A stretch of 64,000 nt of DNA from Bhargavaea beijingensis (GTDB lineage Bacteria; Bacillota; Bacilli; Bacillales_A; Planococcaceae): contig NZ_FNAR01000008.1 in the NCBI RefSeq assembly GCF_900101985.1, positions 1-64,000 of the forward strand, read 5' to 3'. Below the pieces are notes generated by a model, which did no database searches, was not told the origin of the DNA, and saw only the letters and a program-made list of their open reading frames with translations. This document shows, piece after piece, positions 18,496 to 29,213 of the stretch; position 1 is the first letter of the stretch; every line of letters starts with the position of its first letter. Both the position numbers and the translations under genes were made by a program.

Positions 18496-20763
18496 ATGAA
18501 AACTCGAGGGCGCATAGTTGCTTTTCTCTTGCTCCTGGTGCTGTTTGCCACAACGATTGGCGGTACAGGCAAGCAGATCGCCAATGAAGTCAACCTCGGA
18601 CTGGACCTTCAGGGCGGTTTCGAAGTGCTTTACCAGGTTGAACCGCTCCGTGACGGACAGAAGATCACCGAGGAGGTCGTGGCCGACACTGCCCGGGCGC
18701 TGACCGACCGGATCGATGTGCTGGGGGTAAGCGAGCCGAGCATCCAGATCGAGTCGGGAAATCGGATCCGTGTGCAGCTGGCGGGTGTCGAGGATCAGGA
18801 ATCGGCGCGGGAACTTTTATCCACGCAAGCCAACCTGACGTTCCGGGACACCAATGACCGTCTCATGCTCGATGGAGATGACCTGGTCGAGGGCGGCGCC
18901 AAGTCGACCTTTAGTGACCAGGGACAGCCGATTGTGACGCTTAAGCTGAAGAGTGCGGAGAAGTTCGGGGAAGTAACCTCAGAAATCGCTTCGATGGCGC
19001 CGAACAACCAGCTTGTCATCTGGCTCGACTTTACGGAGGGCGAAGATTCTTTTGCCGAGGAAGTAAAGAAACCGGATCCGAAATTCATTTCCGCCCCGAA
19101 CGTTTCCAAGCCGATCCTTTCATCTGACGTCGAGATTTCCGGATCGTTTACGGTGGATGAGACCAAACATCTGGCCGGAATCCTGAATGCCGGTGCGCTT
19201 CCGGTCAATCTGGAAGAGATCTACTCGACATCGGTCGGGGCCCAGTTCGGTGAGCAGGCACTTGATCAGACCGTCATTGCCGCGGCAATCGGCATCGGGC
19301 TTGTCCTGATCTTCATGCTCGTTTACTACCGGGTGGCAGGCTTTGTCGCACTGGTCACATTGTCCGTCTATGTGTATCTGGTGCTGCTTGTCTTCAACCT
19401 CCTCAATGGTGTACTTACGCTCCCGGGTATCGCGGCGCTTGTGCTCGGTGTCGGGATGGCGGTCGATGCCAACATCCTCACATACGAGCGGATCCGCGAG
19501 GAGCTCAGGATTGGCGGCACGGTGAAGGAAGCCTTCAAGGCAGGGGCGAAATCGTCCTTCACGGCCATCCTCGACGCGAATATCACCACTCTTATCGCGG
19601 CAGGTGTCCTGTTTGTCTTCGGGACAAGCTCCGTCAAAGGATTTGCTACGATGCTCATCCTTTCGATCCTGCTCAGCTTCATCACAGCGGTTTGGGGCTC
19701 CCGGCTGCTGCTCGGGTTGCTCGTCCACAGCGGAACGCTTGATGGTAAGCCTGGTGCTTTCGGCCTATCAAGAAAGTATATCCATACCAAAGAAGAAAAG
19801 ATGGATGTCCTCGACCTGACGACAAGATTTGACCGATTCGATTTCGCGGGAAACCGGAAGAAGTTCTTTACAGCTTCGATCCTTTTCCTCGTGGCCGGTG
19901 CAATCGTACTCGGAGTCTTCAGGCTCAACCTCGGCATCGACTTCTCCAGCGGTACCCGGGTGGAAGTGCTCTCCGGTGAGCCGCTTACGCAGGAAGAGGT
20001 TGCCGCCACACTTGAAGAGGCAGGCCATCCGACTGAAGACATCCTGATTTCCGGAGAAAACAAGGAAATGGCTGTTTTCCGCTACAAGGATGACTTGACT
20101 CAGGGTGAAATCAACCAGCTCAAGGCAGATCTCGGAGGAATTTATGGTCATGAGCCGAATGTCAGCACCGTTTCTCCGACTGTCGGGCGGGAACTGGCTG
20201 AAAACGCCGTTAAGGCGCTGGCCATTGCCATGCTGGGCATCATCATTTACGTGGCCTTCCGATTTGAGTGGAGGATGGGCGTGGCGTCCATCGTTTCGCT
20301 CTTACACGATGCGTTCTTTATGATCGCGCTATTCAGCCTCCTGAGGCTTGAGGTCGATATCACTTTCATCGCTGCAATCCTGACGATTGTCGGCTACTCG
20401 ATCAACGACACGATTGTCACCTTTGACCGGATCCGTGAGAACCTTCACAAGATGAAGAAGATCGAGACGGAGGAAGACCTTAAAAACGTGGTCAACAAAT
20501 CACTCCGGCAAACGCTCGGACGCTCGGTCAACACCGTGCTCACTGTTGTGCTTGTTGTCTTGGCACTGATTTTCTTCGGATCGGAATCGATCCGCAACTT
20601 CTCGCTCGCGCTGTTGTTCGGCCTGGTTGCGGGGACCTATTCGTCCATCTTCATCGCCGCACAGCTCTGGCTGCAGTTGAAGAAGAGGGAGATCAACAAA
20701 AAAGGGACACTCGATGTCCAGAAAAAAGAGAAAAACTGGGGCTCCGACGAACCGGTCGTCTGA
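18496..20763 (+). CDS. secDF: Fused protein translocase subunit SecDF
   Basis: This 755-residue protein joins SecD (about 1-430) and SecF (about 440-755), as in Bacillales. Each half has six membrane segments of the RND type. Signatures seen are LGLDLQGGFEVLYQV at the N-terminus, GVGMAVDANILTYERIREE in the SecD half, and GIDFSSGTRVEV and GYSINDTIVTFDRIREN in the SecF half. It uses proton motive force to assist late steps of Sec export. ATG 18496 follows AGGGGGAA. Confidence 0.97.
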   Translation: MKTRGRIVAFLLLLVLFATTIGGTGKQIANEVNLGLDLQGGFEVLYQVEPLRDGQKITEEVVADTARALTDRIDVLGVSEPSIQIESGNRIRVQLAGVEDQESARELLSTQANLTFRDTNDRLMLDGDDLVEGGAKSTFSDQGQPIVTLKLKSAEKFGEVTSEIASMAPNNQLVIWLDFTEGEDSFAEEVKKPDPKFISAPNVSKPILSSDVEISGSFTVDETKHLAGILNAGALPVNLEEIYSTSVGAQFGEQALDQTVIAAAIGIGLVLIFMLVYYRVAGFVALVTLSVYVYLVLLVFNLLNGVLTLPGIAALVLGVGMAVDANILTYERIREELRIGGTVKEAFKAGAKSSFTAILDANITTLIAAGVLFVFGTSSVKGFATMLILSILLSFITAVWGSRLLLGLLVHSGTLDGKPGAFGLSRKYIHTKEEKMDVLDLTTRFDRFDFAGNRKKFFTASILFLVAGAIVLGVFRLNLGIDFSSGTRVEVLSGEPLTQEEVAATLEEAGHPTEDILISGENKEMAVFRYKDDLTQGEINQLKADLGGIYGHEPNVSTVSPTVGRELAENAVKALAIAMLGIIIYVAFRFEWRMGVASIVSLLHDAFFMIALFSLLRLEVDITFIAAILTIVGYSINDTIVTFDRIRENLHKMKKIETEEDLKNVVNKSLRQTLGRSVNTVLTVVLVVLALIFFGSESIRNFSLALLFGLVAGTYSSIFIAAQLWLQLKKREINKKGTLDVQKKEKNWGSDEPVV

Positions 20764-20784
20764 CCAGGTTTCCGCTCCGGAAGG

Positions 20785-20817
20785 GACAGGGTATACATTT
20801 GTATGCCCTGTCTTTTC
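20785..20817 (+). terminator. Terminator after secDF
   Basis: A 12-bp stem with one wobble (20785-20796 with 20801-20812), an ATTT loop, then TTTTC. Confidence 0.88.
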
Positions 20818-20839
20818 TTGTGCGGAAAGGAGGAAACGA

Positions 20840-21205
20840 ATGAAATTCCAGTGGACACTGCTTTTGGGACTGATCTTTGCTCTTGTCGTTGCCTGGTTCG
20901 CGATCGTCAACGTGGAACAGGTGCCTGTAAACTATGTGTTCGGAACGGCTGAATGGCCGCTGATTATCGTCATCCTCGCGTCGGCTTTGCTCGGTGCGGC
21001 GGTAAGCGGATCCGTGTCGATGTTCCGCTCTCTGATGCAACAGCGGAAAATCAAGCGGCTCGAACGCGAGGTGAACGAGAAGGAAGTCCAGATTGCGGAT
21101 CAGCAAAATGAAATTGCCACTTTGCAGCATGCGGCTTCTGCATTTTCTTCGGTATCCGAACCTGAACCGCGCAACAGCAATCTCGGCGGCGACCCCGGCT
21201 CCTGA
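20840..21205 (+). CDS. LapA-domain membrane protein (YrvD-like)
   Basis: This 121-residue protein has two membrane helices (about 5-22 and 38-60) with the NVEQVPVNYVFG segment between them, then a coiled coil (about 65-100, RKIKRLEREVNEKEVQIADQQNEI broken by heptads). This is the LapA/DUF1049 pattern; the family is linked to lipopolysaccharide assembly in Gram-negatives but its role in Bacillales is unknown. AAAGGAGG precedes ATG 20840. It sits between secDF and recJ, as yrvD does in Bacillus. Confidence 0.85.
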   Translation: MKFQWTLLLGLIFALVVAWFAIVNVEQVPVNYVFGTAEWPLIIVILASALLGAAVSGSVSMFRSLMQQRKIKRLEREVNEKEVQIADQQNEIATLQHAASAFSSVSEPEPRNSNLGGDPGS

Positions 21206-21225
21206 TAAATGTCAGGAGCTTTTTT
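21198..21225 (+). terminator. Terminator overlapping the end of the LapA-like gene
   Basis: An 8-bp stem (21198-21205 with 21212-21219) contains the stop codon and is followed by TTTTTTC. Confidence 0.85.
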
Positions 21226-21348
21226 CTGTTTGGCAACAATTCGTCCGCAGTGTCCAGTCAGCCACGAAATTCCAAGTATCCCCCTGCCCATTCGAGTCGG
21301 GTGCTGCGGAGTGTTCTCATGTATAATAGTCTTCAAGGAAGTGATGGA

Positions 21349-23697
21349 ATGATAGAATCGATGAAGCGCTGGCGGACTCAGGAAAGCGATGCCGGGGTGG
21401 CGGAAAAGCTCCGCCAGGCCCTGGGTCTTTCGCCGATTGCAGCAAAGGTTCTGGCGTCGCGTGGGTTCACGGACCCGGAAAAAGCGTCCGCCTTTATCGG
21501 GATCGGCCAGGAAAGCTGGCACGATCCGTTTCTCATGAAAGACATGGACAGGGCGGTTGAACTGATCCATAAGCATATCCGTTCGGGCAGCCGAATCGCT
21601 GTCTATGGTGATTACGATGCGGACGGTGTGACGAGCACGACCGTCCTCATGAAGGCACTTCTATCGCTTGGCGCGGATGCCTTCTATGTCATCCCTGACC
21701 GGTTCAAACACGGTTACGGTCCGAATACCGATCTGTTCCGCGAAACTTACGAGCGCGGCGCCTCGCTGATCGTGACAGTCGACAACGGGATATCCGGCAA
21801 TGTGCAAGTGGCCGCGGCAAAGGAAATGGGCATGGATGTGATTGTCACGGATCACCACGAGCCGGGCGAAGTCCTGCCGGTGGCGGATGCCATCATCCAT
21901 CCGCGCCATCCGGAAGGGAACTACCCGTTCGGTGAGCTGGCCGGTGTCGGGGTGGTCCTCAAGGTCGCCCATGCACTGACCGGCGAATTCCCGGCAGATT
22001 CGCTGATTTTCGGGGCGATCGGGACGGTTGCCGACCTTGTCCCGCTGCATGATGAGAACCGGCTCATCGTCAAGGCGGGCATCGGAAAATTGAGGCAAAC
22101 ATCCAATCCGGCCGTTCGGGCGCTTTGCGGCGTCTCGGATGTGCGTCAGCAGGATATCAATGAAGAAACGATCGGCTTTGCATTCGGTCCGAGAATCAAT
22201 GCGCTCGGACGGCTGGGTGATGCAGAGCCGGCTGTCCGCATGTTCCTGACGGATGATGCTGCTGAAGCATCGTTGCTTGCCGCCCAACTGAATGACCGGA
22301 ACAAAGAAAGGCAGAAGATGGTCGCCTCCATCGCCGACGAAGCGATCGCACAGATCGAGGATACATACGGTGATGCAGTCCCTCATGTGCTGACAGTGGC
22401 TGGAGAGGGATGGAATCCGGGCGTCGTCGGAATCGTCTCATCCAGAATCACGGAAAAGTATTACCGTCCGTCGATTGTGCTCGCGCTCGACCAGGAAAAA
22501 GGGATCGCGAAAGGGTCTGCTCGGAGTATCGAAGGCTTCCATATGTACAGGGAGCTTAAGAAAAATGCGGACCTCGTCCCGCATTTCGGTGGACACCCGA
22601 TGGCAGCGGGGCTGACCATGCCGATCGAACATGTCGGGAATCTACGGGAAAATCTCATCAGGCAGGGGGAGGAAGCCCTGACGGAGGAGGACCTGATTCC
22701 GACATTGGACGTCGATGTGCAGCTGACACTGGATGAAGTCGATATCGCATCGATCGAATCCCTGGCCGAACTCGGCCCATACGGTGTCGGATTTGCCAAG
22801 CCTGTTTATTGCCTGCCGGACCTGAGCGTGGAATCCAGCCGGAAAATCGGTTCGATGAAAAATCATCTGAAGCTAAGTGTATCGGACGGTGCCAACACGC
22901 TGGACGTGGTCGGGTTCGGGCTTGGCCATCTTGAAGATGAGCTGACACCGGACGCCCGGATCAGCCTTGCAGGCGACCTTCAGATCAATGAATGGAACGG
23001 CAGGAAAAAGCCTCAGCTGTTGCTGACGGACCTGAAGTCGGACGGCTGGCAGCTGTTTGATGTCCGCGGGGAGCGCCTGCTGTCCAGGTGGCTCCCTTCC
23101 ATCCCGGATGAAGCGGTATTTGTTGCTTTCAGAAAAGAGAGCGTACGGAAATTCCGTGCAGACACAGGGAAGGAAATCGTTCAGGCTGCGGATGTCGATC
23201 CCGCCCGTTCGCGGACACTTGTCCTCCTGGATCTGCCCGACTCGCTTGATGAACTTGAGGCGCTGCTCGGTTCATGCGCGCCGACCCGGATCTATGCGCA
23301 TTTCCATGTGCCGGAATCCCGCTATTTCATGGGGATACCCGACCGGAAGCAGTTCGGCTGGTATTATACCTTCCTGAAGCAGCAGGGGAGCTTCCACGTG
23401 ATGCGTGAAGGGGAACGGCTCGCGAAACATAAAGGTTGGAGCCGGGATACGGTGATTTTCATGACAAAGGTGTTTTTTGAGCTCGGATTTGTTACAATGG
23501 AGAACGGACTTGCTGCAGTCACGGGCAACCCGCCAAAGCGGGATCTGTCCGAGTCTGAAACCTATTCAGGGCTGGAGCGGCGGATCAATATCGAAGAGAC
23601 TTTACTCTATTCGCCCTATCAGGAATTACGGCGGGTCATCGGCAGCATTCTGGATGCGCCTGAGACTGCCCGGGAGGAGCAACAACTATGGATTTAA
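21349..23697 (+). CDS. recJ: Single-stranded-DNA exonuclease RecJ
   Basis: This 782-residue protein of the DHH family has [16 protein letters not shown] near residue 85, DNGISG and VTDHHEPG, and the DHHA1 part with GGHPMAAG near residue 420. A C-terminal extension typical of Firmicute RecJ follows. RecJ degrades single-stranded DNA 5' to 3' in recombinational repair. ATG 21349 is preceded by AAGGAAGTG. TATAAT at about 21320 could be its -10. The 3' end overlaps apt by 10 bp. Confidence 0.96.
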   Translation: MIESMKRWRTQESDAGVAEKLRQALGLSPIAAKVLASRGFTDPEKASAFIGIGQESWHDPFLMKDMDRAVELIHKHIRSGSRIAVYGDYDADGVTSTTVLMKALLSLGADAFYVIPDRFKHGYGPNTDLFRETYERGASLIVTVDNGISGNVQVAAAKEMGMDVIVTDHHEPGEVLPVADAIIHPRHPEGNYPFGELAGVGVVLKVAHALTGEFPADSLIFGAIGTVADLVPLHDENRLIVKAGIGKLRQTSNPAVRALCGVSDVRQQDINEETIGFAFGPRINALGRLGDAEPAVRMFLTDDAAEASLLAAQLNDRNKERQKMVASIADEAIAQIEDTYGDAVPHVLTVAGEGWNPGVVGIVSSRITEKYYRPSIVLALDQEKGIAKGSARSIEGFHMYRELKKNADLVPHFGGHPMAAGLTMPIEHVGNLRENLIRQGEEALTEEDLIPTLDVDVQLTLDEVDIASIESLAELGPYGVGFAKPVYCLPDLSVESSRKIGSMKNHLKLSVSDGANTLDVVGFGLGHLEDELTPDARISLAGDLQINEWNGRKKPQLLLTDLKSDGWQLFDVRGERLLSRWLPSIPDEAVFVAFRKESVRKFRADTGKEIVQAADVDPARSRTLVLLDLPDSLDELEALLGSCAPTRIYAHFHVPESRYFMGIPDRKQFGWYYTFLKQQGSFHVMREGERLAKHKGWSRDTVIFMTKVFFELGFVTMENGLAAVTGNPPKRDLSESETYSGLERRINIEETLLYSPYQELRRVIGSILDAPETAREEQQLWI

Positions 23698-24206
23698 AGC
23701 AATATGTAACGATTGTCGATAACTATCCGAAGGAAGGCATCAGTTTCAAGGATATTACGACAATCATGGACAATGGTCCTGTTTATAAATACGCGACCGA
23801 CCAAATCGTCGAGTACGCAAAAAAAGTGGGGGCAGAGATCATTGTCGGCCCGGAAGCGCGCGGGTTTATCATCGGATGCCCGGTCGCCTATGCACTCAAC
23901 ATCGGTTTTGCGCCCGTGCGCAAGGAAGGCAAGCTTCCGCGCGAAACGATCAAGGTCGAGTACGGCCTTGAGTATGGCAAGGATGTCCTGACCATCCATC
24001 GCGATGCGATCAAGCCGGGCCAGAAAGTGCTGATCGTCGATGACCTTCTGGCAACCGGCGGCACCGTCGAAGCGACGGTCAAGCTGGTCGAGGAACTCGG
24101 CGGCGAAGTGGCAGGCTGTGCCTTCCTCATCGAGCTGTCCTACCTGGACGGACGCGAGCGCCTCAAAGGCTACGATGTCCATGCCCTCATGCAATATGAA
24201 GACTGA
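23688..24206 (+). CDS. apt: Adenine phosphoribosyltransferase
   Basis: This 172-residue enzyme salvages adenine to AMP using PRPP. The PRPP-binding motif [13 protein letters not shown] lies near residues 110-122, and VGPEARGFI near 50. The ATG lies within the last codons of recJ, with GGGAGGAG upstream. Two hairpins follow. Its place between recJ and relA is conserved in Bacillales. Confidence 0.97.
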   Translation: MDLKQYVTIVDNYPKEGISFKDITTIMDNGPVYKYATDQIVEYAKKVGAEIIVGPEARGFIIGCPVAYALNIGFAPVRKEGKLPRETIKVEYGLEYGKDVLTIHRDAIKPGQKVLIVDDLLATGGTVEATVKLVEELGGEVAGCAFLIELSYLDGRERLKGYDVHALMQYED

Positions 24207-24242
24207 TTCGGCCCCCGGCGGAAGCCGGGGGTCTGATTCGAG

Positions 24243-24271
24243 AGCGCGTTTTTGCAAAAACGCGCTTTTTT
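24243..24271 (+). terminator. Terminator between apt and relA
   Basis: An almost unbroken inverted repeat (24243-24266, AGCGCGTTTTTG with its complement) is followed by six T. A second GC-rich hairpin without T-run lies just before it at 24211-24230. Confidence 0.88.
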
Positions 24272-24324
24272 GATAAAATAGTCTTACTTTATATCAAAAA
24301 AGTAATCGAAAGGCGGTGGACGGA

Positions 24325-26520
24325 ATGGCGAAAAATACAGTGATGACGGTAGAGGATGTTTTCGCATCCGTCTCCTCCTATATGAATGAAGAACATGTCC
24401 AGTTTGTGAAAGAGGCCTATGAAGTGGCAGAAAAGGCTCATGAGGGCCAGACCCGCAGCTCGGGAGAGGCGTATATTACGCATCCCGTACAGGTTGCGGG
24501 CATCCTTGCCAACCTCCAGATGGACCCGGAGACGGTGGCGGCAGGCTTCCTTCATGATGTCGTGGAAGACACCGCGGTGACCAGGGAGGAATTGGTCTCC
24601 CGGTTCGGCGAGGAAGTGGCCGGGCTTGTCGACGGCGTCACCAAACTGGACAAGCTGAAGTACAAGTCGAAAGAAGAAAAGCAGGCGGAGAACCACCGGA
24701 AGATGTTTCTCGCAATGGCACAGGACATCCGGGTCATCCTGATCAAGCTGGCTGACCGCCTGCACAATATGCGAACCTTGAAATTCACGAGCCCCGAAAA
24801 GCAGCGGCGCGTATCGGCGGAGACGCTCGAAATCTTTGCGCCGCTTGCACACCGCCTCGGAATTTCCACCATCAAATGGGAACTGGAAGACACGGCGCTG
24901 CGCTATCTGAATCCGCAGCAGTACTACCGGATTGTCAATCTGATGAAGCGAAAGCGGACCGAGCGTGAAAATTACCTCAAGAAAGTCATGGACCAGATCC
25001 GTGACGAACTCAATCAGGTAAATATCAAATCCGAGCTTTCAGGCCGCCCTAAACATATTTACAGCATCTACCGCAAGATGGTCCTGCAGAACAAACAGTT
25101 CAACGAAATCTATGACCTTCTCGCCATCCGGGTCCAGGTCTCGAGCATCAAAGACTGCTATGCCGTCCTCGGGATTATCCATACGCTCTGGAAGCCGATG
25201 CCGGGGCGGTTCAAGGACTACATCGCCATGCCGAAGCAAAACCTGTACCAGTCCATTCATACGACGGTCGTCGGGCCGAATGGCGAGCCGCTCGAGGTTC
25301 AGATCCGGACAGATGAGATGCACCGGATTGCCGAGTACGGGGTGGCGGCCCACTGGGCGTACAAAGAAGGAAAGAACCTGCAGGAAAATCAGGACAGCCT
25401 GGATTCCAAGCTGACTTGGTTCCGTGAGATTCTTGACTTCCAGAATGAGTCGTCAAACGCGGAAGAATTCATGGAATCATTAAAGTACGATCTGTTCTCC
25501 GACATGGTCTACGTTTTCACGCCGAACGGCGATGTGCTGGAGCTCCGGTCAGGGTCCGTGCCGATCGACTTTGCCTACAGGGTCCACTCGGAAGTCGGGA
25601 ACAAGATGATCGGTGCCAAAGTCAACGGCAAGATCGTCCCGCTCGACACTGAGCTCAGCACAGGGGATATCGTCGAGATCCTCACGTCCAAGCAGTCGTT
25701 CGGACCGAGCCGGGACTGGCTCAAAATCGCAAACACCTCCCAGGCAAAAAACAAGATCAAGCAGTTCTTCAAAAAACAGCTGCGTGATGAAAACATCATC
25801 AAAGGCCGCGAGATGATCGAGCAAGAGCTCAAGGATCGCGGGTTGGCGAAAAAGGATGTACTCACTGAAGAAAACATCAAGCGGGTATGTGACAAGTTTA
25901 ACTTCGCGAACGAAGAAGACATGCATGCTGCGATCGGTTTTAACGGCATCACTGTCCAGCAGGTCGTCAACCGGCTGACTGAAAAGCTCCGCAAAGAGAA
26001 AGAAGCCGAATTGCAACTCGAAAAAATCACCAAGGAAATGGCGGCGCCACAACAAAAGAAAGAAACCGAATCCGGCGTCATCGTTCCGGGAATCGACAAC
26101 CTGCTCATCCGCCTTTCCCGCTGCTGCAGCCCGGTACCGGGTGATGAAATCGTCGGTTATATCACAAAAGGGCGCGGTGTTTCGGTCCACCGCGCGGATT
26201 GCCCGAATGTTTCGCCGGACGATTCAGAAAGCCGGCTGATCGATGTGGAATGGGCGGGAACCCCTGCCGGCAAGCAGAAAGAATATCAGGTAGATATCGA
26301 AATCTCAGGTTTTGACCGTCCCGGCCTCCTGAATGAAGTGATGCACATTGTAAATGAACTCAAGACGGTGATCACGGCGGTCAGCGCCAAAAGTGATAAA
26401 AACAAAATCGCGACCATCCATATGACGCTCCTGATCACGAACATCACCCACCTTCACCGGATCGTTGAGCGCATCAAGCAAATCCGCGACATTTATTATG
26501 TCCAGCGGGTCACGAACTGA
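24325..26520 (+). CDS. relA: Bifunctional (p)ppGpp synthetase/hydrolase RelA
   Basis: This 731-residue Rel protein has the HD hydrolase domain (about 45-150, HDVVED), the synthetase domain (about 230-345, [21 protein letters not shown]), TGS (about 390-450), a zinc-finger region with [13 protein letters not shown] and a C-terminal ACT domain. It makes and degrades the stringent-response alarmone. ATG 24325 is used rather than GTG 24316, because the GGCGGTG ribosome site covers the latter. dtd follows in the same operon. Confidence 0.97.
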   Translation: MAKNTVMTVEDVFASVSSYMNEEHVQFVKEAYEVAEKAHEGQTRSSGEAYITHPVQVAGILANLQMDPETVAAGFLHDVVEDTAVTREELVSRFGEEVAGLVDGVTKLDKLKYKSKEEKQAENHRKMFLAMAQDIRVILIKLADRLHNMRTLKFTSPEKQRRVSAETLEIFAPLAHRLGISTIKWELEDTALRYLNPQQYYRIVNLMKRKRTERENYLKKVMDQIRDELNQVNIKSELSGRPKHIYSIYRKMVLQNKQFNEIYDLLAIRVQVSSIKDCYAVLGIIHTLWKPMPGRFKDYIAMPKQNLYQSIHTTVVGPNGEPLEVQIRTDEMHRIAEYGVAAHWAYKEGKNLQENQDSLDSKLTWFREILDFQNESSNAEEFMESLKYDLFSDMVYVFTPNGDVLELRSGSVPIDFAYRVHSEVGNKMIGAKVNGKIVPLDTELSTGDIVEILTSKQSFGPSRDWLKIANTSQAKNKIKQFFKKQLRDENIIKGREMIEQELKDRGLAKKDVLTEENIKRVCDKFNFANEEDMHAAIGFNGITVQQVVNRLTEKLRKEKEAELQLEKITKEMAAPQQKKETESGVIVPGIDNLLIRLSRCCSPVPGDEIVGYITKGRGVSVHRADCPNVSPDDSESRLIDVEWAGTPAGKQKEYQVDIEISGFDRPGLLNEVMHIVNELKTVITAVSAKSDKNKIATIHMTLLITNITHLHRIVERIKQIRDIYYVQRVTN

Positions 26521-26539
26521 GAAAAGGGGAGAGGTTTAA

Positions 26540-26983
26540 ATGAGAGTGATCATCCAGAGGAGCGGGAAAGCGTCCGTAACCGTCGGCGGGAAAGTGACCG
26601 GTGCCATTGACAGCGGCTATGTGCTTCTGGTCGGACTCACACACTCCGACACGGTCGGAGATGTCCGTTATGTGGCCAATAAAGTCGCCAACCTCCGCCT
26701 GTTTGAAGATGCCGACGGAAAGATGAATCTATCGATCCTGGATGCAGGCGGCGCCATTTTATCTGTCTCCCAGTTTACGCTGTATGCGGATACGGCGAGG
26801 GGACGGCGTCCCGGATTCTCGGAAGCTGCCAGGCCCGAACAGGCCCGGCAGCTCTATGAACACTTCAACGAAGAGCTCCGTAAACTCGGGCTCCATGTGG
26901 AAACCGGCATCTTCGGCGCCATGATGGACGTCAGCCTCACCAACGAAGGCCCCGTCACGGTCATTGTGGAATCAAAGAAATGA
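26540..26983 (+). CDS. dtd: D-aminoacyl-tRNA deacylase
   Basis: This 147-residue enzyme removes D-amino acids and mischarged glycine from tRNA. Both active-site motifs are present: [10 protein letters not shown] near residues 75-84 and [11 protein letters not shown] near the C-terminus. It begins 19 bp after relA, an arrangement kept across Bacillales, with GGGGAGAGG as ribosome site. Confidence 0.97.
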   Translation: MRVIIQRSGKASVTVGGKVTGAIDSGYVLLVGLTHSDTVGDVRYVANKVANLRLFEDADGKMNLSILDAGGAILSVSQFTLYADTARGRRPGFSEAARPEQARQLYEHFNEELRKLGLHVETGIFGAMMDVSLTNEGPVTVIVESKK

Positions 26984-27018
26984 CAGACGAACCAGCAGAT
27001 CCTGCGCTTCTACACAAG

Positions 27019-27062
27019 CTGCAGACAAAGTGAGTTTATCGCTCCTTTGTCTGCAGTTTTTT
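27019..27062 (+). terminator. Terminator after dtd
   Basis: A perfect 12-bp stem (27019-27030 with 27045-27056) and six T. It ends the apt/relA/dtd group before the convergent amidase gene. Confidence 0.93.
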
Positions 27063-27171
27063 GATTTTTATCATGTTGAAGTGGTGTGCAGAGCTTTCCG
27101 CCACGGGTGGGCGCAATTTGCGGAGAAGGCCATGATCAGGCGCCAGAGATGTCAATCGGGAGGGATATAAA

Positions 27172-27218
27172 TTAAAAAACTGCAGACCACGGAGCAATTT
27201 TGCTCTCCTGATCTGCAG
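27172..27218 (-). terminator. Terminator of the amidase gene
   Basis: On the minus strand a long stem (27218-27200 with 27197-27180, one bulge) is followed by a T-run (27179-27173). A second short hairpin at 27224-27245 lies between it and the amidase stop codon. Confidence 0.88.
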
Positions 27219-27248
27219 TCTTGGCAGAATCCATCACGATTCTGCTTT

Positions 27249-28799
27249 TTATCGTCCCAATTGGGAATCAAAGTATTTGATGATGCCTCTGTAGATGCCG
27301 TCTGTCGCCTGTTCCCGGTATTCCGGATTGGTGACGCGGCGTTCTTCGGACAAGTTGCTGAGGAAGCCGAGTTCGACGAGGATGGACGGCTGCCGGTTTT
27401 CGCGCAGCACAAGGTAATTCCCTTTCTGGACTCCCCGGTCTTTCAGATTCACTGATTTTCCGAGGTAAATGTTGACGTACTCAGCAAAAGGGTGCTCGAT
27501 CGACTTCTGGTAATAAGTGGTGAACCCCCGGACGGAGTGGTCGGTCGTCGCGTCGTAGTGGAGGCTGATGAATGCGTCGGCCCCCGCCTGATTGCTGAGC
27601 GAAACCCGCTTTCTCAAGCCGACATACTCATCGGTTTCCCTGGTCAGAATCACTTCGGCCCCGGCTGCCCTCAGCTTGGACGCCAGGAGTTCTGCAGTGG
27701 GGAGGGTAAGGTCTTTTTCATTCGTTCCCCTCAAGCCGGTCGTTCCGCCGTCATTGCCGCCATGTCCCGGATCGATCACAAGGGTGATCCCATTCAGTGT
27801 GCCCGCCTTGCGGTCGGCTTTTTTCTTCTGGTCTTTCAGTTCTGCCGCTTCGCCGATTGACACGACCCAGCTCGCCACATAGGCTTCCGAGCCGTCGTTC
27901 AGCGAAATACGGAACCAGTCACCTTCCCGTACACCGCTGAAGTTTTCTCCGGCAGACGCCCGTTTTACCACATCGGATGAAGTGGAAGCGCTGCTTCGCA
28001 GGTTCGTGCCATCATAAAGAATGGTGACCGATTCGGATGGTTTGTCCGACTCCGATCCTGTTTTTCCAACGGAGTTGCCGGCAGCAGCGCCGCCGGAAGA
28101 ACGGACGCCATGGAAGGAGTACACCCAGCCCTCTTTGCCGCCGATAGAAAGTTTGACCCAGTTGCCGTGGGATTCGGTGACCGGGTAACTTTCCCCCTGT
28201 CTGACCACTGTGACTTTGGCGGCGGTCAAGTCCGGTTTTTCCCGGACGTTAAGCGCAGATACGGCAACTGTGAACGTTCCGCTTTCCGCTTTCGCCCCTT
28301 TAGCATCAGGCGAGGCTGAGGAAGCGGTTATGTATTGACTGGAGACCCAGCCGCGCGTGCCGTTCACAGTCACTTCCGTCCATCCGCCGGAAGAACCGTG
28401 GGAAGTGGCCTGGTCACCGCGGTTCATCTTCAGAAGAACGGCGGATGACGTGGTTGGCTGGGCGCGCACGTTCAGCCTGTCCACCTGTGAGATGATGCTG
28501 TCCGATCCGGATGCCGGGGCAGCCGACGATTTGGTCAGATAAGCGGCGATATACCCTTTGGAAGAACCGGTATCCACATACAGCCAGTCGCCTTCGGATC
28601 CGAGGATTTTGACGGTGTCACCGCGTTTCAGGGAACCGGTCACGCTGTGGGCGAGGCCCGGTCCGGAACGGACATTGATCGAATCCGTATCGACCGTCAC
28701 TGTGCCTGCTGCGCGGACAGAGCCGGATGTTCCATTGAATCCGAGCAACAGCCCGCACACCAAAAGGATGGATAATGCGATTTTTCGTTTGTTCCTCAT
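27249..28799 (-). CDS. N-acetylmuramoyl-L-alanine amidase with four SH3b domains (YrvJ-like)
   Basis: This 516-residue secreted cell-wall hydrolase has a signal peptide (about 1-31, cut after VRAA). Four bacterial SH3 domains follow (about 33-90, 100-160, 172-232, 250-315), each with an N-V-R or N-L-R core. The Amidase_3 catalytic domain (about 335-512) has zinc-ligand motifs VIDPGHGGNDGG, the Glu in EKDLTL, ISLHYDA and the catalytic Glu in LVELGFLSN. It cleaves the MurNAc-L-Ala bond of peptidoglycan. ATG 28799 has GGAGGGGG upstream. It lies between dtd and hisS on the opposite strand. Confidence 0.93.
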   Translation of the reverse strand: MRNKRKIALSILLVCGLLLGFNGTSGSVRAAGTVTVDTDSINVRSGPGLAHSVTGSLKRGDTVKILGSEGDWLYVDTGSSKGYIAAYLTKSSAAPASGSDSIISQVDRLNVRAQPTTSSAVLLKMNRGDQATSHGSSGGWTEVTVNGTRGWVSSQYITASSASPDAKGAKAESGTFTVAVSALNVREKPDLTAAKVTVVRQGESYPVTESHGNWVKLSIGGKEGWVYSFHGVRSSGGAAAGNSVGKTGSESDKPSESVTILYDGTNLRSSASTSSDVVKRASAGENFSGVREGDWFRISLNDGSEAYVASWVVSIGEAAELKDQKKKADRKAGTLNGITLVIDPGHGGNDGGTTGLRGTNEKDLTLPTAELLASKLRAAGAEVILTRETDEYVGLRKRVSLSNQAGADAFISLHYDATTDHSVRGFTTYYQKSIEHPFAEYVNIYLGKSVNLKDRGVQKGNYLVLRENRQPSILVELGFLSNLSEERRVTNPEYREQATDGIYRGIIKYFDSQLGR

Positions 28800-28867
28800 T
28801 CATCCCCCTCCTCATGGATTAGTTTACGGGGAAGTCACGGAGAATTCTATACCTTTTTCTAAAACGG

Positions 28868-28896
28868 TTGACAGTTGATTCTTAAGTCATTAAGAT
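28868..28896 (+). promoter_or_regulatory. Promoter of the hisS-aspS T-box transcript
   Basis: TTGACA (28868-28873) and TAAGAT (28891-28896) with 17-bp spacing lie just before the T-box leader. Confidence 0.6.
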
Positions 28897-28904
28897 AATG
28901 GTTA

Positions 28905-29190
28905 ATTGATACTGGAATGGACGCCACTGACCGGAAAAGTAGCGGCCCATTGTCCTGAAAAGAGAGGGTGGGACCCGGGCTGAAATCCCATCCGCAGGAC
29001 ACGGGCCGTGAACAACACCCGAGAGGCTCTTCTTCGAAAAGGGAGGATTTCCCCGCGTAGGAGAAGACGGACCCGGCCGTTACCCGGACCGAGTGGGTAC
29101 AGCTGTGCTGTGCCAATCAGGGTGGAACCGCGGTGGCTAAAATAAGCCTTCGTCCCTTGCAGAGATGCAGGGGACGGGGGCTTTTTTCAT
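28905..29190 (+). promoter_or_regulatory. T-box riboswitch of hisS-aspS
   Basis: The T-box motif AGGGTGGAACCGCGG is at 29119-29133, and the terminator stem (about 29146-29161 with 29166-29181) ends in six T at 29182-29187. The antiterminator forms when uncharged tRNA pairs with the TGGA bulge, letting transcription into hisS. The long stem I region lies upstream. I could not fix the specifier codon by eye; His (CAC) is expected from the first gene and CAC triplets are present near 29014. Confidence 0.92.
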
Positions 29191-29213
29191 TTCATTGGAA
29201 GGATGGGAAACCT

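Noticed and set aside
28905-29190. Exact specifier codon of the hisS T-box
   Set aside because: Stem I could not be folded reliably by eye; several His and Asp triplets are present.
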